A stretch of 64,000 nucleotides of DNA, from assembly GCA_022376465.1 (NCBI GenBank), contig JACDTU010000013.1:678501-742500 (forward strand), read 5' to 3'. A program made the position numbers and the translations under genes. Of the stretch, positions 48,177 to 59,915 are shown one piece after another. Below the pieces are notes generated by a model. The model did not search any database and was not told the DNA's origin. It saw only the letters and a program-made list of their open reading frames with translations. The first letter of the stretch is position 1; every line of letters starts with the position of its first letter. The stretch is from Cubamyces lactineus (Eukaryota > Basidiomycota > Agaricomycetes > Polyporales > Polyporaceae).

Positions 48177-51100
48177 ATGCCGCAGTCCACCCAGATCTCC
48201 GCCATGCCCGCCACCACCGCCTCCGCTGCCCCCGTTACCCCTTCCCCCGCTTCTCTCAAGGCTGCCGTCGCACCCGCCGAGGGTCAGTTCGACGTCTCCG
48301 GTCTCTTCGTCGCAGACAAGGCGACGCGCGAGGCCGCGGCTGCTCAGCTCGCCGCGCTCGCTCAAAAGGAGGGCCCCAAGGCCTTCCAATCCGTTGGCTT
48401 CATTGATGCCACTCTCAAGGCCCTCGGCGACAAGAAGTCGCCCGCGGCCCGTGAGGGTGCTGCCAACGCCATCGCTGCGATTGCTGCGACCCCCGCTGTG
48501 AGGGCCCTTGAGCCTCTCTTCATCGACTCCGGCCTCTATGCCGCTCTCCTTGAGGCGTTTGCCGACAAGATGCCCGCTGCGCGGACAGCTGCCGTTGAGG
48601 CGGTTAAGGCGTATGTTGCGGCTATGAACCCCTGGGCGGCTGGACTCGTCCTCCCCGCTCTTCTTCACGAGATCAAGACCGCCGGCAAGTGGCAGGTCAA
48701 GACCGGCTCCATTGTCGTTCTCAACCAGCTCGTTGCCTCCGCTCCCACTCAGATCGCTAAGCTCACCCCGGAGATCGTCCCCGTTCTCTCTGAGGCTATT
48801 TGGGACACCAAGGCCGACGTGAAGAAGGCGGCTCGCGATTCGCTTGAAAAGGTCACCGCTCTGGTTTCGAACAAGGACATAGAACGCTTTATTCCTGCCC
48901 TCATCAAGGCTCTAATCAACCCCGTCGAGGAGGTCCCTAATACCATTACGCTCCTCTCGGCTACCACGTTCGTTTCGGAAGTAGACTCTCCCACCCTCTC
49001 CCTCATGGTTCCTCTTTTGTCTCGTGGTCTCAACGAGAAGCTCACCGCGACGAAGCGTAAGGTGGCCGTCATCATCGACAACATGGCCAAGCTCGTCGAC
49101 TCTGCCATCACCGTCCGTCCCTTCATCCCCAAGCTTCTCCCCGGCCTGATCAAGGTCGAGTCCACGATCGGTGACCCCGAGGCCCGCAGCGTTGTCAACC
49201 GTGCGATCAACACCCTTCGCCAGGTCGGTGAGGTCCCATCTAACAGCGACGGTTCCGACCTTCCCCCCATCAAGACTGCGGACGAGAAGCAGCTCGCGCA
49301 CTCGCTCATCGCGATCTTCAAGAAGGCCGGTGCCAACCCCGTTCCTTCCGTTGCCGACGTTGCCACGATCTACGCCGCCAACCTCGCTGCCAACCTCGCC
49401 AAGGCGAAGAACTTCGACGTTTCGGAATGGCAGACTCTCATTCCCTACCTCGCGTTCCTTTCTACCCTCGACGCCAACACAATCGTCAACGAGTGGGTCG
49501 TCAAGTCTGCGTCTCAGGACGACGAGGACGACGATGTCGCTGAGGACGAGGAGGAGGGTGAGGACCTGTGCAACTGCCAGTTCTCCCTCGCGTACGGTGC
49601 GAAGATCCTGCTCAACACCGCCAGCCTTCGCCTCAAGCGTGGGCACCGCTACGGTCTCTGTGGTCGTAACGGTACTGGAAAGTCGACGCTCATGCGTGCG
49701 ATCACCAACGGGTATGTATCTCCGGCCTGGGATGCTTGACCTCAATCTGACTTTGCTTGCACAGCCAAGTCGAGGGCTTCCCCTCCCCCGACGAGGTCCG
49801 CACCTTCTACGTCGAGCACGACATTGACGGTAGCGAGGCCGACACCGCTGTCCTCGACTTCATCGTCGCAGACAAGCGTATCCAGGCGACCAAGGAGGAG
49901 ATCATTGAGACGCTCGCCTCCGTCGGCTTCTCGGACGAGAGGCAGAAGCAGGCCATTGGCAGCCTTTCTGGTGGTTGGAAGATGAAGCTCGCGCTCGCCC
50001 GTGCGATGCTCTTCCGCGCTGACATTCTCCTGCTCGATGAGCCTACCAACCACTTGGACGTCGTTAACGTCGCCTGGCTCGAGAACTACCTCACGAGCCT
50101 CAAGACCTGCACGTCTATCATCGTCTCGCACGACTCTGGCTTCTTGAACAACGTCATCACTGATGTTCTTCACCTCAACCGCTTCAAGCTCAAGCGTTAC
50201 CGTGGTAACCTGGAGGCCTTCATGAAGGCCGTTCCCGAGGCGCGCTCGTACTACACCCTCGAGGCGCAGGAGGACTACCAGTTCAAGCTCCCTGACCCCC
50301 CTCTCCTTGAGGGTGTCAAGACCAAGGAGAAGTCTCTCCTCAAGATGCGCAAGGTCGGCTTCCAGTATCCCACGCAGCCCGTCCAGCAGCTCTACGACAT
50401 CACTCTCCAAGTATCACTGTCCTCCCGTGTTGCCGTCCTCGGTCCCAACGGTTCCGGCAAGTCCACCCTCGTCAAGTTGCTCATCGGTGACCTCGAGCCC
50501 AACAAGGGTGGTGAGATCTGGAAGCACCCCAACTTGGTCATCGGTTACGTCGCGCAGCACGCGTTCCACCACATCGATAACCACCTAGACAAGACTCCTC
50601 TGGAGTACATGTTGTGGCGCTACCAGACCGGTGAGGATCTCGAGGAGATGATGAAGGCGAACCGTCAGATCACCGAGGAGGACGCTCAGAAGATGAAGGA
50701 GGGTTCCGTCGTCGTCGTTGAGGGCCAGAAGCGGATCATCGATGAGATCGTCGGCCGCAAGAAGCTCAAGCAGTCGTACGAGTACGAGGTTTCGTTCAAG
50801 GGTCTCTCTTCGTCGGAGAACATCTGGCTCCCCCGTGACGACCTCATTAAGCGTGGCTTCGAGAAGAAGGTACTCGAGGTTGACACCCGCGAGGCTCAGC
50901 GCCTCGGTCTTCTTCGTCCCCTCGTTCGTCGGGAGATCGAGAAGCACTTCGCCGACTTCGGTCTCGAGGCCGAGTTCGTCTCGCACAACACCATGCGTGG
51001 TCTCTCCGGTGGTCAGAAGGTCAAGGTTGTGCTCGGTGCTGCGACATGGCGTCGCCCCCACGTCATCTGCTTGGATGAGCCGACGAACTATCTCGACCGT

Positions 51101-51439
51101 GAGTCGCTCGCTGCGCTCATCAAGGCGTTGAAGGAGTTCGAGGGTGGTGTGCTCGTCATCACGCACAACCGCGACTTCTCCGAGTCCCTGTGCACGGAAG
51201 TCTGGGCCATGCGCGACGGCCGTCTCGAGGCGTCCGGCCACAACTGGGTTGAGGGCCAGGGCTCCGGCCCCCGTATCGACAAGAAGGATGGAGAGGATGA
51301 GGATCAGTACGACGCGATGGGTAACAAGATCGAGACCAAGAAGACGAAGAAGCTGACGTCCTCGGAGGCTCGCAAGCTCAAGAAGGAGCGCATGGCGCGG
51401 AGGAAGCGCGGTGAGGATGTGACCGACGACGAGCTCTGA
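48177..51439 (+). CDS. TEF3: Translation elongation factor 3 (eEF3)
   Basis: Exons from 48177 to 49711 and 49765 to 51439 (one intron) give 1069 residues. A second in-frame ATG at 48204 would give 1060, nearer the usual size, so the exact start is open. Order of parts: HEAT-repeat N-terminus (KATREAAAAQLAALAQKEGP, AAREGAANAIAAIAATPAVR), four-helix region, ABC1 with GRNGTGKSTL, LSGGWKMKLALARAML and LLLDEPTNHLD, then ABC2 with GPNGSGKSTLVKLL, the inserted chromodomain-like segment around YEYEVSFKG, LSGGQKVKVVLGAA and CLDEPTNYLD, and a Lys/Arg-rich tail (KKTKKLTSSEARKLKKERMA). eEF3 is a fungal ATPase that helps eEF1A deliver tRNA and frees E-site tRNA. Codon use is strongly C-ending, fitting high expression. 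Long antisense frames here are shadows of this bias. Confidence 0.96.
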
Positions 51440-51873
51440 ACGTTGTAAGCGCGGTCCATTCTGTTGTTGTTTCAGTAGTTCCTCTGTCGTTGTGTTGTTC
51501 CCTCTGGACGTCTATCGGCTATATCACTGCTTGTCTTGTATCTTGTACCCTAGCATCATGTTTACATTACGAATTTATGACCTTTGTTTCTCGCAACGCC
51601 CTGGTGTGAGTGCGAGGTTTGGAGAAGGCGATGTCTACGGAAGCTGAGCAGGCTTGGGAGTGTGGCCGAGTATGCCAAGCGGGGAAGACGAACCGCCACC
51701 AAGCAGCAGCTGCGACTCCGACACTCGGCATGCATGTTCGCCTTCCGCCTCAACGGGGATTCGACTTCCCTCCACTCCTAGTCCGCAGTCGCCCCAGGAC
51801 TGCTCTTAACTTCTCTGCTGCTTGTATTCCTATAACCCAGTGCTGCTCTACGACTCCCTGCTAACGACTCACG
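51440..51873. other. Intergenic, eEF3 to M50B-like gene
   Basis: The 3' flank of eEF3 (TTGT-rich) and the promoter of the next gene. Nothing else is seen. Confidence 0.5.
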
Positions 51874-53613
51874 ATGCCCACCGCACATGCATACCCGGAA
51901 CACAACTTCGCCGTCTTTGCACGCGATGCGCGAGACTCACTCACTCCAAACGAAACTCAACGAACGACACTGATCGTCGCTGCATGTTATATTGTCGCCA
52001 TCGCTATCCTATGGTGCGTGCCATGAACCACTTCTGACTAGAGAGGCACATTTAATGACGAAGCGTACGCGGTGGAACTGCAGGCATGTGCCATACCTGT
52101 CCGCTATAAGTGAGTCCTCGCTCCACGGCGCACGCGGCGACGTATGGTTGAGCCTCACCTCACTGACGTGCGCTGATCGTGTCTTACGCGTGTCGGACAT
52201 GCAGTCTATCCCTTCAAGTGAGTACTCGCTAAAATTCTCCCTTCGCGCGGAGTGGCCGAGGATGCGGGAAGGCGTGTTACGGGTCGGTTTTATGGGCGCG
52301 CGCTGACCGCTTCGTGATCGAAGACTGTTGACCGTGGGGTTTCATGAGGTACGCGATGCTCTTTGAATGTGGTGTCCGTAATATGGGGCTGACGGTTGAG
52401 CGGACGGCCAGATGAGCCATGCTATTGCCGGAAGTGAGCATTCTGGTCCCGGCTGCAAGTCCGAGCACTGACGGTGGCCACAGTCCTGACCTGCGCACAC
52501 ATACACTCCATCGAGCTCGATCGTACGTCCCCTCCCACCCTTTCCTTTCCAGCATACACACAACATGTGCTCAATCCCGTGCTGTGCATGTGCAAACAGC
52601 GGATGAAGGAGGCGCGACGCGCATGTCGGGCGGGATACCCTGGATCACGCTCCCCGCGGGCTACCTCGGGTCCTCGTTTATCGGCGCCGCGCTCATAACG
52701 TGCGGGTTCGACACCAACGCGAGCAAGGTCGCGTCGCTCGTCATGGCCGCCTTCTTCCTCTTCACGCTCTGGTGGGCGCGGAGGAATTGGCTGTACGTCC
52801 TGCTCATGCATTATACGTCATGTCTTGCGTATGGGGCTGATGCTTCGGGCACACTGGCAGGACGTGGCTGCTTATCCTGGGCATGTCTGGACTCATCGTT
52901 CTTTTCTGGTTCGTCGCCGGGGGCGTCGCGCTCCGATACTTTGTGAGTCCTCCCTGCTCTGTCTGTATATGATACGCTGCGATACGACCTCACACTACGC
53001 GCGCGCTCTAGGTCTTGTTCATCGGCGTCATGTCCTGCATGTACGTCCTTTGGGATGTCATCGGTACGTAGTCATTCGCTCTCCACCCTACGTCATATCG
53101 TGCGCTCGCTGATGACTGAGGTGTTCTGGACTCGCACTACGCAGATGACACGATCGCGCGGAAAGTGAACGGCTCGGACGCGTCCTCGTTCGCTGAGATC
53201 TGTGGCTGTTGTCCCTCGCAAGGTCCGTCTTTGGCCCGCATGTGGCAGGGCTATGAAATTCGGAGGCTGACTGTTGGTTTCATGCATACTCAGTTTGGGG
53301 CGTCATTTGGCTAATCCAAGCCTTCGCGTTCTTCGCCGCGGGCATCATCATCGGCCTCGTCGCCTTCAAGGTAAGCCCTCGTCCGATACCTTCCCTTCCG
53401 CTCCCTACACATGAACCGTCTGACTGTCTCGCTCATCCTTCGCCACGACTATCACAGCAATCCGCGGCACAGCAAGCAGACGACTCGCGCCACTTCCTGC
53501 CCGTCCCCGGGTCGAACAGCGGCGCACTGCAGCAGCTCCTCCCGACGTCCGCGATGACTTCGTCGCTCGCGTGCGCTGCTGCGCTCGCCGTGCTGCTGCT
53601 GCATCGATGGTAA
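51874..53613 (+). CDS. Peptidase M50B-like integral membrane protein with HEMSH motif
   Basis: Twelve exons, five of them tiny: 51874-52013, 52084-52109, 52205-52217 (13 nt), 52324-52348, 52412-52433, 52484-52522, 52600-52792, 52861-52942, 53012-53063, 53145-53222, 53294-53370 and 53458-53613. Together they give 300 residues with no frame error. The protein begins MPTAHAYPEHNFAVFARDAR, has a membrane helix (IVAACYIVAIAILW), then LLTVGFHEMSHAIAG with an HExxH zinc-site signature, SIELDPDEGGATRMSGG, ITLPAGYLGSSFIGAAL and further helices (TWLLILGMSGLIVLFWFVAG, VLFIGVMSCMYVLWDVIDD, WGVIWLIQAFAFFAAGIIIG). This order matches the fungal M50B-like membrane family related to site-2 proteases. Activity is not proven; the substrate is unknown. 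Confidence 0.82.
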
Positions 53614-54011
53614 TCGTGACGACCGTACGCTTTTCCAGCGAAGACCCCGTGTGCGGCCCGGGGAGGACCGAGGACCGCCTGGGCGTTTGGAATAAGACTG
53701 ATAACGAGTCGGACTTGGTGCTACTTGATCTTATATTGATGTTTCTTGCTTGTCCCCTGCTTGCTTTACTTGATTGTACTTGTCGCATGCGCACAATGTT
53801 TCATGTAAAAGGATAGCGACTTCAAATATTTGTTGTAGGATGTAACGTGGACTCACGTAGGAACACAAGTACTTGTACTTGGTGTCGACGCTCACACCGA
53901 CGCAACCCACCATCTTCGTATCAGGGGAGCATATAACTTTCGTCATATATCAACCCAGCCATGCCCTACTGTTTGAAACGCAACAAAAAAGGCCAAAGAG
54001 CCAAAACGATA
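53614..54011. other. Intergenic with tRNA terminators
   Basis: The 3' flank of the M50B-like gene and the downstream side of the tRNA-Gln. The minus strand has a T6 run at about 53985-53990 and a TTTT run at about 54004-54007, suitable as RNA polymerase III stops. No gene is seen. Confidence 0.5.
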
Positions 54012-54091
54012 GGCGCTACCAGGGCTCGAACCTGGGTTTTGGGAACACTGAGAATCAGAATCCCAAGTGATAACCACTACACTATAGCGCC
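54012..54091 (-). tRNA. tRNA-Gln (anticodon CTG) with very short intron
   Basis: The minus strand folds as a tRNA: a GGCGCTA/TAGCGCC acceptor stem, a D arm containing the A-box-like TAGTGTAGTGGTTATCAC, an anticodon stem TGGGA/TCCCA with loop TTCTGA, and a T arm with GGTTCGAGCCC. The loop reads CTG at the anticodon position and carries about 9 extra bases (TTCTCAGTG) just 3' of the purine after the anticodon, the usual site of a nuclear tRNA intron. A TTTT run follows about 4 bases downstream. The identity is from the anticodon; no search was run. Confidence 0.78.
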
Positions 54092-54097
54092 GAAAAG

Positions 54098-54170
54098 TGC
54101 CCATTGGCTGGATTGAACAACCGACCTCACCATTACGAGTGGCGCGCTCTACCACTGAGCTAAACGGGCA
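54098..54170 (-). tRNA. tRNA-Thr (anticodon CGT)
   Basis: The minus strand gives a TGCCCGT/ATGGGCA acceptor stem, a D arm TAGCTCAGTGGTAGAGCG, an anticodon stem CGCCA/TGGTG with loop CTCGTAA (anticodon CGT), and a T arm GGTTG-TTCAATC-CAGCC. It sits 6 bases upstream, in transcription sense, of the tRNA-Gln with its own TTTT at 54093-54096, so the two may be separate pol III units. No intron. Confidence 0.85.
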
Positions 54171-54748
54171 GTTGTTACCCCTATAGCAACCAGCAACACG
54201 AGTCGCTCGCGCACTAACCCCACTTGAGAGCCCGGAGCATCCTAAGAGCCTTCTACGAGCATTCCGGGAGAGTCTAAACGTCTATGGAGTCTAGGGCAAT
54301 AACTTATCTAAGATGGTCCAAGGTGTGCTATAAGCAGTCCGAAAGGTACTATGAACAGAGCGGGCTCGACGCCGGCAGCGCGCAACGAAATATCTCGGGG
54401 TTGGGCAGGAAAAGACTTCCGCTGCACGACCCTTCGCTGAGGATCGGTGTGCTTCTTCCCGTCGTCGGCCCGAATACATCGTGGGTCATTAGGCATGAAG
54501 ACGTTGCAAGGAGCCGTAGCGGCACAGGGGAAGCTGAGCGAGCGTTCTGCGCAAGGGTGTGGGAGATGATGGAAATACGGAGATGGGGCGAGGCTCGGTG
54601 GTAGCTGCATAGGACAAGGCTCCGAAGCGCGGCACATCTGCGGAACGCATGAATGGATCGTCAGTGAGCGCAGTCCTTGCAGGAACCGCAGCGGAGAGAT
54701 CGGCAGGCGTACCTACTAAGCGGTGTTCTGCAACACTCTCGGGTCCGC
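54171..54748. other. Intergenic, tRNAs to small secreted protein gene
   Basis: Contains the upstream side of the tRNA pair and the 3' flank of the minus-strand small gene. No further gene is supported. Confidence 0.5.
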
Positions 54749-55021
54749 CTAGGCGGTGGCCTCGGGCAGCGGTGCGCGACGCCAGCCCCTGTGTGATTCG
54801 CCGTCAGTATCGGAAGAGGATGCATTGGCGTGCACGGTGTCGGAGGGAACTCACTTGGACGGGTGGAGGTCATCGCGCTTCTTGGGGACACCGCGGCGGG
54901 CGTCGAATTGCTTGAGGGCCTTCTTCACGACGGCCGCATCGGGGTTAGGCACCGGGTTTGCGGTAGCGAAGAGTGCAAGGGCCAGGAGAGTGAGGAAGAA
55001 GAGGACGAAGCGGGAGTTCAT
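54749..55021 (-). CDS. Very small secreted protein with KKR site
   Basis: The start at 55021 gives MNSRFVLFFLTLLALALFAT, a clear signal peptide, then ANPVPNPDAAVVKKALKQFD and a dibasic run PKKRDD that could be cut by a Kex2-like protease. The first exon ends in CCAA before the donor GTGAGT. If spliced (acceptor ending in ACACAG), the frame continues GWRRAPLPEATA and stops at 54749, about 69 residues in all. If not spliced, the stop TGA inside the donor ends the protein at 54851 after 56 residues. I favour the spliced form. Function is unknown; small cysteine-free secreted proteins with such basic sites are common in agaricomycetes. Confidence 0.6.
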
Positions 55022-56228
55022 GGTGGTAGATCTGGCGGGTTCACGAGAAAGAGAAGAGTGATATGTACGAACGAAGGGCGAGCGGGCTCAGAAGACGAGA
55101 AGAAAAGGTGTCGTTATAAAAGGGTGAACACGGACGGGGTGGCGAACGCCGTTTGTGGTGTTGCTTTGCGTCTGGGTTTGCCCGGTGAACGGAAGGCAAA
55201 AGGGACACGCGCCTTTATATATTTCCGAGCATCCCTCACCTCATCTCGGCAACGTTTGTTCCAAGCGCACGCGATGACGCGGTGCTTGCAACGAGGGTGC
55301 CCATCGCCGGTCCCGATCTGACGGGGCGAAGGGATATTGCGCGGCAAGGGCACCGGTTTTCGTCAAGCTCGGCGGTAAGCCAGCCAGTCCAGTGCCCGCA
55401 CGCGCGCGCGCGGCGAGCTCGTTTGCTGCCATCAAAAACCAGATAAGGACCATCGCTGATAGAGCTGACAAGGAATTTCGTCTTGCGTGCGTCGTGTGCA
55501 GCCAGCCGCACGTACCGCTCGCGCGCGCCCTCCGTATCGAGAAGCATCTCGACGTCAGGGCACGCAGACGCGAGCCAAGGCTGTCAGAACGATAGTGCAG
55601 CTGCGGACGGGTACGTTCCCCGGTGGACATATGTCGGCGGCGCACAACTCTCACTTCATTTCTGGGGTATCTTCGCCCTATCTGGAGCGGTGTTCTGGGA
55701 GACGGCGGCTGCTGGCCCATCCGAGGAGGGCATCTGTGCCAACCAATCGCCCCTGGTCTGAGATGGGGACATTGATGAGCATACGACGAGATTGGGCGGG
55801 CGCACATACTCGGGGCTATCCACCTGCGCTCGGTTTCCGCCTTACGATTATCATGCTGTGTAGTCCCCGTCGTGTTCATCTTAAAACCCGATATTCTTCA
55901 GACGCCATTCAGATAGGCGACCCCCTTGGTTTCAAGCGGCCACCATGGCGCATTATACCACAATGTACAGGAGATCCAACATATTCTGAATCGCCTAGAT
56001 TACCAGTTCTGTGATTTTCATGTAACGGAGGTCGCAAGGGTTGGCCAGCGATGCAAGAACCTGTGCAAAGCAGGTTGGAATTTGTCCGGGCGTCGATCTG
56101 GTACAGGACAGAGGATATGCAAGCGCTTAACGCTGCTTGTTCGCGAAGTCACTCAGACACGCGCCACCGGTGACAAAGCGTCACAAATATCTCGCCCGAC
56201 GCTCAGCTCAACCAACTCAACGACCACC
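55022..56228. other. Divergent intergenic region, small secreted gene and SF3b4
   Basis: About 1.2 kb between divergent genes. It holds a TTTTATAA element at 55114-55121 and a second TATATAAAG-like element near 55212-55220, both reading toward the minus-strand gene. No gene is supported. Confidence 0.5.
55114..55121 (-). promoter_or_regulatory. TATA box of the small secreted protein gene
   Basis: TTTTATAA on the minus strand about 94 bases upstream of the start codon at 55021. Confidence 0.5.
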
Positions 56229-57582
56229 ATGTCTCGACCACAAGATGACCGGAACCAAGAGGCGACAGTATACCTGGTATGTTCTGCAGTTCACAGCATC
56301 AGCGATAACTAATAGGAGCGTAGGGAAACCTCGATGAGCGGTGTACAGACGCGCTCATATGGGAGTTGATGCTGCAAGCCGGCCCAGTCGGTGAGTCCTG
56401 CATAGCTCTCCTTCATCGCATGTCGTGGTTCTGACAGATTGTGCGGGTAGTGAATGTCCATCTACCAAAAGATCGCATATCTATGACCCACCAGGGCTAT
56501 GGCTTCTGTGAGTTCTTGACCGAGGAAGATGCGGAATATGCCTGCAAGATTATGAATCAGATCAAATTGTGGGGGAAACCTATCAGGGTGAACAAGGTAC
56601 GTCTTTACTTTACTCCTTAGACGAAGCGATGCTTAATAGCCTCTTCAATCTGTGTCCTCCCCGCCTTCATCACAAACCTCGCAATCCACCTTATTCTGTC
56701 ACATCTAGGCGTCTTCTGACAAAAAACAACTCGACGTTGGCGCGAATCTATTCATTGGCAATCTTGATGAGAATGTGGACGAACGTTTGCTATATGACAC
56801 CTTCAGCGCATTCGGCATGATGGCCACCACAGCCAAGGTGCGTCGTATCTCCTACCGCCATGTGTTCTGGCCGCCTGTCTACCTCCCAGCTTGCTAACGC
56901 ATGTCTTCTCCCAAACCCACTCCACTTTTCCATATTACAGATTGCGCGCGACCCCACGACCGGCAAATCGAAAGGATACGGTTTCGTTTCATACACCGAC
57001 TTCGAGTCCTCAGATGCTGCGATTGAGGCCATGAACGGCCAGTTCCTAATGAACAAGGCTATCACGGTTCAGTATGCGTTCAAGAAGGACGGCAAGGGAG
57101 AACGGCACGGTACGCCCGCTGAACGACTTCTTGCTGCACAAGCCAGGAAGAACAATGCGCTCCCGGTCGCCGCGCGGCCTCCTCCCGCACCCATGGGCGC
57201 GCTCAATGCGTTCGGCGCGCGCCCTCCTGTTCCCGGATATCAGGGTCCATACCAAGGACAATTCGCTGGCGCCCTCGCCGCCCCACCGCCTCCGCCACCC
57301 GCAGGGTTTACCCCTCAGCAGACTATCGTGCCTCAGGGTATGCCCGGGATGCCACCTCCGTCCATGCAGGGTATGCCTCCGCAGGGCATGCCTATGGGCG
57401 TACCTCCACCGCCTCCTCCTGGCGTCCCAGTATACAACCCTCAAGGCGGCTTCGTGCCTCCCCCTCCTCCACCTGGTTTCATGCCACCACCGGGTATGCC
57501 TGGTATGATGCCCCCGCCACCGATGATGCCCCCAGGCGGTATGCCTCCACAACAGCAGCCGCAGTACATGCCTCAGCACTAG
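56229..57582 (+). CDS. HSH49: Splicing factor 3b subunit 4 (SF3b4/Hsh49)
   Basis: Exons join as [16 protein letters not shown] / [20 protein letters not shown] / [22 protein letters not shown] / [20 protein letters not shown] / [20 protein letters not shown]. Two RNA-recognition motifs are visible, each with RNP2 (VYLGNL, LFIGNL) and RNP1 (GYGFCEF, GYGFVSY). Then comes [16 protein letters not shown] and a long Pro/Gly/Met-rich tail with many PPPPP and GMP runs, ending PQYMPQH at 57582. The SF3b complex of the U2 snRNP holds the intron branch site; this subunit contacts pre-mRNA upstream of it. The Pro-rich tail is typical of animal and filamentous-fungal members and absent from the short yeast protein. 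Confidence 0.94.
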
Positions 57583-59915
57583 CTCCGGATAGGATTGGTC
57601 CCTTGCGCTTGTGCTCTCGATCGCTCGCCCGCTCGGCGCCTCAGGCTCTTTGGCTTTCTCCCTCTCCTGGCTTCTCTGTGGGCGCGTGTGCGGACGTTGT
57701 ACGTTGTTCGATGACGTTGTAGCTTTGCTTTCGTGCGTGTTCTCTGACACGATATAATGTTATCACCTTTCCCTCCATCTCCCATCGATCCCTAGGGCAT
57801 CTGTTCGGGAGCAACTCCACTCTGCTTGATGTTCTACGCGGCATGGCTTGCCTGACGCGCGCAAATGGCCTTCTGCAGCTTCCAAAGAGGTGAAGACCGG
57901 CACGGACATGAACGGGCGTTCTATCCGGGCAGTCCGTGATAGACTCAAGCTCAAGTTCAGCGTGAGTGCGTCTCATATCGCAGCGCAGCTAGTGGCTGCC
58001 CCTTGACATCGCCATCTCAATTCACTACCAAACGCCCTGATTGACTCGATTCCCTCCCACCTTGTCAACATCTGCGCTCTCCGAGACTCCCGGCAAGTGG
58101 AGTGTGCGTACGTACCCAGCGGTATCGTCGCGGAGGCAGATCGGGGCCTCTCACGCTTGCTGGTGTGTGCACCTCAGCGGATGACATGTGTCGTACGTCT
58201 GTGTACGCCAAGCTCGTGGGTATAGCGCGAGATTTGAGCTTGCTTGAAGACTCGCAGCTTGGAGTATCGCGGGTGCGGTCGTGTTTCAGTGTCAGGGTTT
58301 CGTCTGCCGCCCCTGCGATACTTCATGCTAATCCGCAGCCCGTATGGCGGAGCAATCTTGCCCAGTGCTGGCTCGTCAAAGCCGCATAGTTACCCTTCCC
58401 TGCGCGGTTGATAGCCCAAGTCCCAAGTACTGAAACGGCCCAGAACCTCTAAAATAGCACTTGGCGCACAATCCACAAGCTGCGGACGTTGGAACCAGAG
58501 TTTGCCCAGTATGTGGCCTGTGTACGCAGACTCCCATGATACGTCTAGGCTCACCCTTCGAAGTCACTCGAGGTGTTCGGCATCGAGCACAGTGGGTTTG
58601 GACGATTTATCCTCATGATAGACAAATTGCAGCCACTGCAGCCATATGGTCATAGTCTCCTTGACTGCCGCAGCATACTCACAAGTTGGTCGACATGGTG
58701 GTCGGAGACACCACCGGCCGTAAGCTGCGGTGGAATGTCCCTGCGACTGGGTTACTCGCTTTTTGCCACCATAGCGGCGGCCGTGGTGGCACTGCGTCAG
58801 CTAGAGCCTGGACAAGCTGGACGCCTATCTATCATCCATGCCAGTCTGGCATGACGTATGGCCGGTACCGGTCAAATCGACCCAGGTTGTTCTGGTGTGT
58901 CACAACCAGTACGTATGTGTACGTATACGTACGAAAACTATCGCTGAACTTGGCCACTTTGTCAGGTCGGGCGAGGCGCACTCAGGGTATCGCGCAGCCG
59001 CAACAGGTTGACGTATGTATAGTGAAGGTAGGACGTCAAGGGTGCTAGCTTTGGGTACAGGAAGGTCTACAACTCTTGGTAAGCACAAAATTGAAAACCT
59101 CCATGCTTTGCACGGCAACTTCATGGACAGAATCTAACGAGCCATCGGTTGTGAGGTATGGGCAGTATCATTCTTCTGGACCCTCTTCTACGTTGGCTAC
59201 GTCTTGATGCATATGCATCTGTACCCCCAACGCTACCATCCCACACGCTCACTGGTGGACTATGCGACCTCTGACCACGCTTCCCTCTATCACGCGCTGG
59301 CGGGCTGCGCGAGTATCGTGTGATGCGCCTTGCGGCGCCGGCCTTGAGGTACGCAACCAGGAAGAAAGTATACGGGCGACAGATGGTGAGTACGACGAGA
59401 ACGGGGCATCTTCAGGCTGGAGGTCGGCTTGAACGAACTCGTTGGTCTGCAACAATACGTTTACAGCCACCGTCCAACTGCCGCAAGAGCCTTGAGTTCT
59501 AATGGGAAAGACAAATTTTGGCGAACTATAATCGCAGTACAATGCCAGAGTATTCAACAAGCATGGCGTGCTCCAACGGCTTGTCCTACCACCAGTTTCA
59601 GGTGAGTGTCACCTAGGATGCCTACGTGTATGTGAGGTACCTATCACACCTGTGAACGTGCATGCGAATGACCCTGATATGACCAGCTGACGCTTGGTCT
59701 GCCAGTGGAAACTGTACCTGAGCTCATTGAACCGTGGTACGCAAATGACGTCTATACTTCGCATTGCACTTCCGTGGGCAAGTTATTCCGGGCCACAGTG
59801 GGCCAACGGCGGTGAAGATAACGGGGCTCTATATTGATACATGCTTCTACGCTCTCGCCTACCTTGCTACAGTTAAAATAAACACAGTTCCCCGTCGCAG
59901 TAGCATGCCGCACGT
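57583..59915. other. Intergenic, convergent SF3b4 / AhpD-like gene
   Basis: About 2.3 kb between converging genes. The first 300 bases are the pyrimidine-rich 3' flank of SF3b4. The rest holds only short frames without a recognisable product. An alternating TACGTA stretch lies near 58911-58936. Confidence 0.55.

Noticed and set aside
48912..50410. Long antisense open frames across eEF3
   Set aside because: They mirror the strong third-position C bias of the highly expressed eEF3 gene on the other strand and have no recognisable domain.
57583..59915. Possible gene between SF3b4 and the AhpD-like gene
   Set aside because: Only short frames in inconsistent order; no recognisable protein block on either strand.
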